A stretch of DNA of 64,000 bases from Tenodera sinensis (taxonomy: Eukaryota; Arthropoda; Insecta; Mantodea; Mantidae). Shown piece by piece: positions 32,577 through 40,724 of the stretch; within the stretch, counting starts at the first letter, position 1; every line of letters starts with the position of its first letter. The position numbers and the translations under genes were made by a program. The stretch is taken from positions 25,937,435 to 26,001,434 of the forward strand of contig CM060965.1 in assembly GCA_030765045.1 (NCBI GenBank), in the 5' to 3' direction. The notes under the pieces are model-generated. The model made no database searches. It was not told the origin of the DNA and was given only the letters and a program-made list of their open reading frames with translations.

Positions 32577-34863
32577 CCTCTTGAGCGATGGCCATTTAAA
32601 CGTCCGCGAGCCGAGAACTGCTAGCATTTAAATTGTTAAATGCGCTTCGTATATACACAGCTGTATTTTGTGTAAATATTAAGTTATTTTAATGAAACAA
32701 AAACTGGTATAAAACTCGTTATTTGCAGTATGTTGTTGTTAGCTAATGCTGGATTTCTGACAATGAAGTCATTAATGCTCTTGCTCTCCAATATTTTTCA
32801 CTGATGGATGGGGCATATTTGAAGCTGGTCTCGATCCATTTCCTCTTGCAGATACACTAAAGACTCAGGAGAGCTTTCTTTCCAAAATTCAAGACATCAA
32901 GAGGAATGAATACCTTCCTAATTCAAAGGAAAACATCATATCTAAAGTCAATCCGACACAAACAATAGACATCACATATTATTTACACCTGACAGAAGAA
33001 GTTAAGAAAAGTGATACTCCAACTAGTGTTCTAAAATTATTGGCATTAGAGACAATCCATACTAGATTTCCAGAACTAAATGGCTCCATATTTATACTGA
33101 TGGATCATTGATATCAAACCAAGATGGAGCAGGTGCTGGAGTTACATGTCATCTCTTTTCCTATTACAAATCTTTAAGTTATGGAACTACAAACTTGGAT
33201 GGAGAAATTGAAGCAATTCGAATGGCCCTACAAAATCTTTTGTACAGAATTTCAAATTTTCAGCAAGCAGTTATTCTCTCAGATTCCAGGGCAGCAATTA
33301 TAGCAATTACTTCCAAGTTGTCACCAAAAAACCAAACAATTATAGACTGTTGGAAAATCCTTACCCATCTAACAGCACTTCAAAAACACCTAGTCTTCCA
33401 ATGAATACCAGCTCACTGTGGGTACCGGCAATGTGCAGAAATCAATAGTTATATTTAAAATTTCTGCACATTGCAAGAAAATCAGCTTTCTCATTACCAC
33501 TCAGTCCACAGTGAGAGATCTGGTCCATTCCTGGGAGGATTGTAAATACTGTATAAACGTAGATGTGTTTTGTTATCCCAAAAATTTAGCTTTATTAATT
33601 CGCTTTTAGCTGTGTTATCCATTTCTTTAACAATTTCAAAGGAGGATTTAATATCCTTTTTGACTCCAACTAATATTCTACTACTTATGTGTCTATTTTT
33701 GGGTAGTAGGTGTAGTAGAAAACCAGTAAAATTGAAGTATTTAAGTTGGTCATTTGTTAGATTTGCTTCCTGTATGAAAAATATGTCGATGGTATAGTCA
33801 ATTACAATTTTATTCAGTTCTACTCTTTTTGTTTGTGTGAGACCACCCACATTCCATTGTAGAAGTCTGATGTTAGATCTTCTATTAATATAATGTTTTG
33901 GTTCTCGAGAAGTAGTCCCCGCCCGGAGATCCAAATGGGGGACTATTTTAACTTTGGAACATTTTACCCCTCGAGTCATATTGCATAAATATTGAAGAGA
34001 CTTAGCAATAAATGTAACCGCTTTTTAGAGAGCACCATATTTTTATGTTTTGGCAGTCACATCGCTCTCTCACAACCCCTAGAATGTCTGGAGGACATCT
34101 GTCGAACGCATATAAGTTCTCGGAAGGAAACAGTAAAGGAACACCCATTGTATGTGTGCCTTATGCGTCAGCATACTGTGTATTAAATCGCTACTGCATG
34201 CGTGGTCTCTTAGTCATCAGAATAGATCAACATTACAACTTTTGCTTACGCGAGTTTCGTAACTGAGTAGAGTTCGTGTCTTTCTTTGTTGAAATACATA
34301 CGTATTCTTTCCTGCTTGTAGCTGAAGGGAGAAGTGGTATAAAAAGGTATTTTTGCACCAACTGGATATAACCATATACAACTGTTTGGGGATTTGGACA
34401 GCTCTCTAAACCCACACAGGACAATGACTGACCTTGACTACCGACTATAAATAACTCGCAGCCTAATTGAACAATACCACGTTGGGGGTTGAAAATCCAA
34501 AACCCCTGCACCCCTCAGACTTCAAGGAAAACATTATCCTAAAAGGATACCACCAACAGCAAAGAAGTCCCGCCCATTTCCAAAGTGTTTTGTGTGCCGC
34601 AAGAAGGGAATTTGCGAATGTGGAGATGTACCTACCCTTGTGTGTTTATCCCTGTTTTGAGGTAAATCACTGCAGAACGCACATATTAAGATAAGCCAAT
34701 AAAGTATATAGACCTTACTAAAATGTTTCATAAAGGGAAAATTATAATAAGTTGAGTTGGATAAGGGGTAAATAAGGGTTAAATGCTTAAACGCACAGGA
34801 CGCCCATATCGCTCATCCGCCATTTTAAATGGACGTGATTTCACGTCGATATCCCTCAAGAGG
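32577..34863 (+). mobile_element. piggyBac-like element, copy 2, with LINE insertion
   Basis: TTAA at 32573-32576 and 34864-34867. The ends CCTCTTGAGCGATGGCCATT and, inverted, CCTCTTGAGGGATATCGACG are the same family as 12015-13029. Left and right parts match copy 1; about 1.4 kb of LINE D (32727-34108) replace its centre. The transposase remnant near 34467-34690 reads PFPKCFVCRKKGICECGDVP in a shifted frame. Confidence 0.88.
32727..34108 (-). pseudogene. Rearranged LINE family D (endonuclease, inverted RNase H, 3' tail)
   Basis: On the minus strand from 34108: 5' UTR, then ORF2 start (33979-33494) with IRLLQWNVGGLTQTKRVELN and IDIFFIQEANLTNDQ, an AP-endonuclease beginning. 32852-33440 carries the RNase H domain, but on the plus strand: YTDGSLISNQDGAGAGVTCH, LDGEIEAIRMALQNL, AVILSDSRAAIIAI, IPAHCG. 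32727-32851 is again minus: the family D tail ending CTAACAACAACA. The RT domain is missing. Confidence 0.78.
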
Positions 34864-34867
34864 TTAA

Positions 34868-35339
34868 ATTGACGGAATAAAGAATTGTTTCCTTTCTATT
34901 ACGTACCGCATGCACTCACCACATGGTTGTGAAAGTATTTCTGGCGCGAATGGCGAAAGGATACATTATAACTGTGCACCGGCCACCTGGGTTCAGTTTC
35001 GCATGGATCAACCTTAGAGTGAATAGAATGTAGCCTTGAACACATAGTTATTTATACTTGTGATGTCATTAAGAAGGCAATTATAAATCATTGTACTGGA
35101 GTACAGTATTCCATTCTTACATATCGTAATTCTGATTGAGGTTAAGTGTATATCCTTATTATATCTAGTGTAATGGTTATGGACATATTCATTGTTTTGA
35201 AAATTAAGTCTATTCTTTTTTTACAAATAAAACTGTCTCTAATATATAAGTACATGCCAAAGTAAGTGTGGCTTACAAGAGCATAACATTTTTTCACCAC
35301 ATATAATTTGAATGGCTTATATATGGAACAATTGTAAGA
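34868..35339. other. Spt6 intron 3, unassigned stretch
   Basis: No motif recognised. The left part may be the right flank of the older T2-type transposon. Confidence 0.4.
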
Positions 35340-35545
35340 CTATTTAAAAAAATTAAAGATCTTGACTGAAGAACAATATAGATTTTGAAGGCATAAATCT
35401 ACAATACAAGCAGTACATAAGGCAAGTAGCACAATAATAAATGGATTAAATAGCCAAGAAACAATAACTGTAGTATTGATTGATTTAAGTAAAGCTTTCG
35501 AATGTGTCAATTTAGATATTCTTATAGAAAAATTAAACAAATATG
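35340..35545 (+). pseudogene. LINE (Jockey/CR1-like) reverse transcriptase, part 1
   Basis: Reads TIQAVHKASSTIINGLNSQE and TVVLIDLSKAFECVNLDILI, RT motif A region (LDLSKAFDxVNHxIL). It continues at 36634 after a 1.1-kb composite insertion that duplicates AATTAAACAAATATG. Confidence 0.85.
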
Positions 35546-35689
35546 TTGTTAGCTAATGCTGGATTTCTGACAATGAAGTCATTAATCCTCTTGTTGACTT
35601 CATTGTCAGAAATCCAGCTTTAGCTAACAACAACATATTTATAATGAAAACTGAGTCAGATTGAAACACAAAACATCACTTATATATAA

Positions 35690-35741
35690 TTAATCTTAAC
35701 TGGTTTCAAGAGCCCAACTTGCTCCCATCATCAGAATTAAA
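35690..35741 (-). ncRNA. Hammerhead-ribozyme-like motif in PLE tail
   Basis: The minus strand has the intact core CTGATGA (35734-35728), stem II GGGAGC/GCTCTT around the loop AAGTTGG, core GAAA (35707-35704) and then C-CA-G-T-T. This gives a very short stem III (A-U, C-G) and a predicted cleavage site after GTT. Stem I can form as TTAATT with AA-(GA)-TTAA. It aligns feature by feature with 39599-39649. Hammerheads with tiny stem III are known from Penelope-like elements. Activity is untested. Confidence 0.7.
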
Positions 35742-35892
35742 CAACTGGTTCTTGTTGATATTGTTTGATGCATAGTTGGTTGAGATGACATCACTGTTAC
35801 TAGCTTATAAAAAGATACGTAAACAACATATTTGTTTAATTTTTCTATAAGAATATTTAAATTGACACAATCGAAAGCTTTACTTAAATCAA

Positions 35893-36572
35893 CCTGAGAC
35901 AGAATATATGGTTAGTCCCCAAAAAGAAAATATTTATATCAAAAATATTGTAAATATAGCTTATTTTTCATGTTGGTAATGATTTGGTTAGTGTTAAATG
36001 TGTTACACCATTGTTTCATTGTTGAAAATATTATTTTGTTTACTAGCATCATTAATGTTAAGTATTATGTTCCAATTTAATATATATAGTTATAAGAATT
36101 ATTTTAAATGTAATACAGTGTTGGGAGGATAGATTAAGATCACTTCAACATTTTGAGAACTATATAATATATATGCAAGATGACGTCATAGCAGATGCTG
36201 TAACATATGATTATACGTGTATGAATATAAACGCATAGTTAAAGAATGTGGTAGATTCAATCTCTCTTAGTGTCCAATGCCAAAAGGGGCAAGACATGTT
36301 TTTAATGTGTGTGGGATAGGATGCCATAAGTGAAATTTCCATTGACAAGATACAACAAAATTGATGAGGAAGTCGATCCGAGTGCATAGAATGTCTATTA
36401 ATGTGACATGTGTGTAATTTACACTAAAACAAAAAGTGCAAATAAAACATTGTACAGTACATTGTACAGACTTCATTCCATGTCCTCGTTATTAACCCTG
36501 TACCTCGACCCAAGATAACTACAGAGTCGAAAGCTCTTCAACTACGTCATTTTACTTGAAAAATCGCACCAG
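35893..36572 (+). mobile_element. LTR-like element, diverged copy 3
   Basis: Begins CCTGAGACAGAATATATGGT, similar to the other two LTR-like units at the start (GAGACAGAATAT) and in layout, but mostly diverged inside. It ends CGCACCAG and is flanked by ATCAA (35888-35892, 36573-36577). No coding sequence. Confidence 0.55.
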
Positions 36573-36633
36573 ATCAATAGTACAATTTATTGTTTCTTGG
36601 TTATTTAATCCATTTATTACTGTACAATTTAAA

Positions 36634-37593
36634 TTAAACAAATATGGGGTATGAGGAATTGTACAAAATTAGATTGAATCATATTTAAAAAATCGAACAC
36701 AAATGGTTGAAATAAATTATATAAATGTAAGTGGAAAAACGGAAAAGATACAATTAAAAGTGGGAATTGTTGAACAAGGAGTACCACAAGATCACAACTG
36801 GCACCACTTTTATTTTTACTTTATATAAATGATCTTTTTGAGTTAATAGAGGAATTGGTGGTACTACAGTAGGATATGCTGGTGACATTTTAACTGAAGG
36901 ATCTTATGAAAACAATGTCGAATCAAAGCAAATGAAATTCTAGAAACAGTGAAACTATATTTCATGGCTTCAGACTTGAGCATAAATGTTAATAAAACAT
37001 GCTGGAAGAGGTTTGTGCTTAAAAAGTGTGTGTCCAAGGAACATGAAAATTAGTATTGATGATGGAAATTTTCTTGGGGTTATAATTGATAAACACCTTA
37101 GCTGGAAGCAACACACAGAGCGCACTACTAAAAACAAAGCTCTATATGTAATGAGGCAGACTAAAAGAAATATGGATAGGAAAGTCTTAAAATATGTATA
37201 ATATGCACTCTTGTGCATCCACATTTAAAATATGGGATTTCACTATGGGGTAATACAAATGCAAAAGCTGTTCTAAAAATTTTCAGATTGCAGAAGAAGG
37301 CCATTAGAATTATTGCAAATGTCAATGAAATAACAAGCTGCCTATTTATATTTAGGAGCCTGAATACTTTAACTGCTCCATGCATATATATTTATGATAG
37401 CATAAAATATGTAACACAAGGAAAAGTATATAAAACAATTGTAACATACATTCATATGTGAGAAACAAAACAGATTACGTTAAGATCACACTTGGGGCCA
37501 CTCTAAATAATAGAATGATTGAACGTGTTGGAAAAGATATGTTTAATAGGCTACCTAAAGAAATAGAACAATGCAATACTAAGTATATACAAA
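36634..37593 (+). pseudogene. LINE (Jockey/CR1-like) reverse transcriptase, part 2
   Basis: Continues the RT: IESYLKNRTQMVEINYINVS, VGIVEQGVPQ (motif B), YFYFI*MIFL, then LYFMASDLSINVNKT, FLGVIIDKHLSWKQH, LVHPHLKYGISLWGNTNAKA and LQKKAIRIIANVNE. The motif C FADD-like site reads GYAGD (damaged). Stops and frameshifts abound. A PLE interrupts it at 37594, after which its C-terminus returns. Confidence 0.85.
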
Positions 37594-37657
37594 CGTACGG
37601 TTAAACACGGCACAAAATGGCGGAACTACAAAAACTTATTTACAAAACTTCGAGAAT

Positions 37658-39610
37658 GTGGTTAATCTTTCTGATCATGAATTCTCCAAAGAAGAAATTA
37701 ATCTTTTAGATCAAGGTTTAAAAACGTGCGTCCAGTTTTCTACGGAAATTGAAGATTATATAGCAGACATAAATATTTCAACACAGTGTTTACCATTATC
37801 CACACAAAATTCGGTAAAAACCCAGTGCAAAAAGGTCCTAGAAGAATTAAAATACAGATCAAGTTACAAAAATAAACGAAATCTGATCCATTCGTTAAAA
37901 CATAAAAACGTAGTATACACAAAGGCAGACAAAGGGAACAAAATAGTAATAATGAATAAATCAAACTACAGAGAAAAAATGGAAATTATGCTAAATAATA
38001 GTAACTACGAAAAAATCAGCAAAAACCCGCTAACCACTTGTGTTCAAACATTTGAAAAAACGATACAAAATTCAAGCATAATACCAAACAAATATGCAAT
38101 TAAGCCAAATAATCCAACCGTACCCAGAATCTATGGTTTACCCAAAATACACAAGCCAGACATTACCATGAGACCCATAATTAGCAGCATAGATTCACCA
38201 ACTTACAAACTGGCAAAATGGCTATCTAATAAATTTAACTCATTTCCTAAATTTGAAAGTTTAAGCATAAGAAACAGTTATGAACTAATAGAACATATCA
38301 AAGACTTCAAATTAACAGAAGAGGACACCCTTGTCTCCTTTGACGTAGAGTCACTATTTCCAAGTATACCAATAGAAAAGCTCCCATCACTGATCAAAAA
38401 TTGGCTCAAATCACTTGGAATGTCATCGTCAGAAATTGCAGAATACATAGAACTCACCAAATTATGCACAGAACAAAATTTCTTCCAGTTCCAAACAAAG
38501 TATTTCCGTCAAACTTCAGGTTTAGCAATGGGCAACCCTCTCTCGCCATTCTTAGCAGATATTTACATGAGTTCATTGGAAATAAGGATCACAAAAGGTT
38601 TCCCGTGGATGTTCAAACTCTGGCAGCGATATGTGGATGATATATTTGCAATAGTTCCAAAAAGACACATCAGTGACGCATTAAAACTTCTGAACATACA
38701 GGACAAAAGTATAAATTTCACAGTGGAAGTAGAAAAAGATAATAAATTACCATTTTTAGATCTAAAATTAATCAAAAACAAGGATAGAATAAATTTCGGT
38801 ATTCACAGAAAACCAACGCAGACAGACAACTACATAAAAGCTAATAGTTACAATCCAAGAAGCCACAAACAAGCAATTTTCAATAGTTTAACACATAGAT
38901 TGGTGAACATCCCTCTTTCAGCAGAAGAATATAAAACAGAATATTACAAAATAATTGAAATAGCACAAAAAAACGGCTTTCCCAAAGAATTAGTAGATAA
39001 AAAGGTAAAACAAGCAGAAAAGAAAAAATTATTAAAAGAAACTACAACTCTCACAGCAGCAAAAACAAAAATGATATTCAAAAAATTCACATATCTATGG
39101 GCTTTTGATAAATTTAAAAAGGTGTTCAAGGAATACAACATTGAGCTAGCAGCAGTAAACCATTACTCCATAAAAAACCTACTACTTTCAAACATCAAAG
39201 ATGCTATTCCACCTAACAAAAAATCTGGCATATACCAAATTGAATGCAGTGATTGTAATGAAATATACATAGGAAAAACCAAAAGAAATTTAGAAATTAG
39301 ATCCAAGGAACACGTTAGAAACATTAAGAGTAAACAATTAGAAAAATCAGCGGTTGCATTTCACTTTTGGACAAAAAATCATGACATAAAGCTAGAACCG
39401 AAACTTCTTAAACACATAACCGGAAAACAAGAACTGTCCACATGGGAACAAATCTTTATTTTAAAAAATAGAAACCGAGTATTTAATTTCGACATTCCTC
39501 AGAGAGACATTTTCAGTAAGTTCATCGAACCGCCACCAGAAGAAACACCAGAAGAAGCATCACCATCTGCACCATCAAACACCATGGAAACCCAGTTATT
39601 GTCCGGTTGA
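37658..39610 (+). CDS. Penelope-like reverse transcriptase with GIY-YIG endonuclease
   Basis: A 650-codon uninterrupted frame, open upstream to 37583 but without an in-frame ATG. The first codon counted here is GTG, and the first ATG is near residue 99. Residues about 92-104 have KADKGNKIVIMNK; about 160 GLPKIHK and RPIISS; about 228 FDVESLFPSIP (motif A Asp); about 290 SGLAMGNPLSPFLAD (motif B); about 325 RYVDDIFAIV (motif C, catalytic DD); then NKLPFLDLKLI. The C-terminal GIY-YIG domain starts near 523: GIYQIECSDCNEIYIGKTKR, then R...KEH and WEQIFIL. RT and nuclease residues look intact. The family normally copies its RNA at chromosomal nicks made by the nuclease. It is shorter at the N-terminus than full Penelope proteins, so it is likely a truncated but recent copy. 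Confidence 0.93.
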   Translation: MVNLSDHEFSKEEINLLDQGLKTCVQFSTEIEDYIADINISTQCLPLSTQNSVKTQCKKVLEELKYRSSYKNKRNLIHSLKHKNVVYTKADKGNKIVIMNKSNYREKMEIMLNNSNYEKISKNPLTTCVQTFEKTIQNSSIIPNKYAIKPNNPTVPRIYGLPKIHKPDITMRPIISSIDSPTYKLAKWLSNKFNSFPKFESLSIRNSYELIEHIKDFKLTEEDTLVSFDVESLFPSIPIEKLPSLIKNWLKSLGMSSSEIAEYIELTKLCTEQNFFQFQTKYFRQTSGLAMGNPLSPFLADIYMSSLEIRITKGFPWMFKLWQRYVDDIFAIVPKRHISDALKLLNIQDKSINFTVEVEKDNKLPFLDLKLIKNKDRINFGIHRKPTQTDNYIKANSYNPRSHKQAIFNSLTHRLVNIPLSAEEYKTEYYKIIEIAQKNGFPKELVDKKVKQAEKKKLLKETTTLTAAKTKMIFKKFTYLWAFDKFKKVFKEYNIELAAVNHYSIKNLLLSNIKDAIPPNKKSGIYQIECSDCNEIYIGKTKRNLEIRSKEHVRNIKSKQLEKSAVAFHFWTKNHDIKLEPKLLKHITGKQELSTWEQIFILKNRNRVFNFDIPQRDIFSKFIEPPPEETPEEASPSAPSNTMETQLLSG

Positions 39611-39649
39611 TAATGGAGGGAAGTTACCTTCGAAACGCGTCCCGGAGAA
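39599..39649 (+). ncRNA. Hammerhead-ribozyme-like fold overlapping the PLE stop codon
   Basis: Stem I TTGTCCGG (39599-39606) with CCGGAGAA (39642-39649), seven of eight pairs. Core TTGATAA (39607-39613), where CTGATGA is the consensus. Stem II GAGGG/CCTTC around the loop AAGTTA. Core GAAA (39632-39635), then C-GC-G-T-C and predicted cleavage after C39641. The TGA stop (39608-39610) is part of the core. The consensus C3 and G8 are replaced, so this copy may be inactive, while stems and layout match 35690-35741. Confidence 0.6.
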
Positions 39650-39711
39650 ATATGTTGTAAGTGTTGTTCAGTGTTACTAATTAACTCACCTTTTAAATTA
39701 AAATATACAAA

Positions 39712-39900
39712 GATACCTACGTAACAGAGCAAGCTTTTTACAGTGTCAAGGAGTATAAAAATATAAATAATACATGACATTGCCCACACATAGCTTGTGT
39801 GTTTAAAAACGCCAACAGTAAGTTTGTTGGCATAAATAAATAATAATACATGACATGTTTGACTTCTATACAATAATAATCTTTATGTATATGTATCCTT
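39712..39900 (+). pseudogene. LINE C-terminus and 3' UTR after the PLE
   Basis: Frame TYVTEQAFYSVKEYKNINNT then stop, the AFYSVxEY ending of Jockey/CR1-type LINE proteins, and an A/T-rich 3' UTR. It holds a tail-only SINE A insertion. Confidence 0.75.
39781..39844 (+). repeat. SINE family A tail-only insertion with target duplication
   Basis: Only the last about 64 bp of the family (TGCCCACACATAGCTTGTGT ... GGCATAAATAAATAATA) between two copies of AATACATGACAT (39769-39780, 39845-39856). Confidence 0.88.
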
Positions 39901-40214
39901 TTTATGTAAATTTAAAGGATGAAATAGATGAGAAATGTTTGCTGTTCTCTCTTTCTCATTTTAAGTTTCTGGATTTCCAATCACCATAATTTTATTTCAC
40001 ATGTTAAAATACCACATACTGCAACATCACAATCACTATAAAAAGTAATTATATACATGGAAGAGAGCAAAGTTAAGTGCATTTATTGCCACTGAGTAAA
40101 AATTGAGATGGATTGGATACACAATACATTGCAACATACTCAACTAAAAATTTTGTGATGTATTACTGTATATCCAGTATGGCTCAATTTTCAGTCACTG
40201 TGTACTAAACTTAC

Positions 40215-40405
40215 TCTTTCAACTTTGACACCCAAGTTCTCCTCAATCAAATCATAATCTTCATCTTCCAGACGATCATCAAAATCATCATCACTCTTTT
40301 CCTTTTTACTCTTCTGTGAAGCATCAGAATCTTCCCCATCACTGTCCTCAATGGGTGCATCATCTATCAAGTCCTTTAACTCCTCTCTAAGTTTATCTTC
40401 ATCAT
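40215..40405 (-). CDS. Spt6: Spt6 coding exon 3
   Basis: Sixty-three codons plus two bases. It contains LREELKDLIDDAPIED, a DDDFDDRLEDEDYDL stretch and IEENLGVKVER. The run DRLEDxDxDLIEENLGVKV is a conserved block of animal Spt6 N-termini. The acceptor is TCTGCAG and the donor GTAAGT. The phase fits exon 2 (one base carried in) and ends at a codon boundary. Both flanking introns are large (about 7.2 and 11.4 kb). Confidence 0.93.
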
Positions 40406-40724
40406 CTGCAGAAAAAATAATGGAAAGTTATCCTTTTTTATCTTTAACATACATTTTGAAAACAATTCTGGGACGTAAGTTCTAGAAATGAAAGAATGGT
40501 GCATTTGTGTTTAATGTGTTGGCAACCAAAAGTAGTGTAGTGTAAAAAGCAATGTTGACAGATGTGAAAATTGTCTACTAGTGACAGCTAGCTCATGCAG
40601 TGAAACCTAGTGGCGATTCTGAAACCACTGTCGGCGCATGCACAGTAAGTAACTTCGGACTTAGAATCTGGCCAGCAAGTGGCAAGTAACCTAATCTAAA
40701 GAAGAGCCCATTTTTGCTTCAACT

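Larger units (their letters stand above)
35546..36633. repeat. Composite insertion: family D hairpin, PLE tail, inverted LINE copy, LTR
   Basis: Contents in order: family D tail in both orientations, forming a hairpin (35546-35636; GTTGTTAGCTAATGCTGGAT against ATCCAGCTTTAGCTAACAAC); a PLE 3' tail piece with hammerhead motif (35637-35815, minus); an inverted copy of the neighbouring LINE segment 35432-35545 (35816-35892 and 36573-36628), split by an LTR-like element with ATCAA on both sides. Confidence 0.75.
37594..39703 (+). mobile_element. Penelope-like element inserted in a LINE
   Basis: The 8-bp duplication TATACAAA (37586-37593, 39704-39711) brackets the insertion. Across it the LINE C-terminus is restored in frame (TEQAFYSVKEYKN after the PLE). 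The element holds one long PLE reading frame and a short 3' tail that starts with a hammerhead-like fold. It is probably 5'-truncated, since no 5' UTR or pseudo-LTR and no in-frame ATG precede the frame. It appears to be the youngest large insertion in this stack. Confidence 0.93.
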
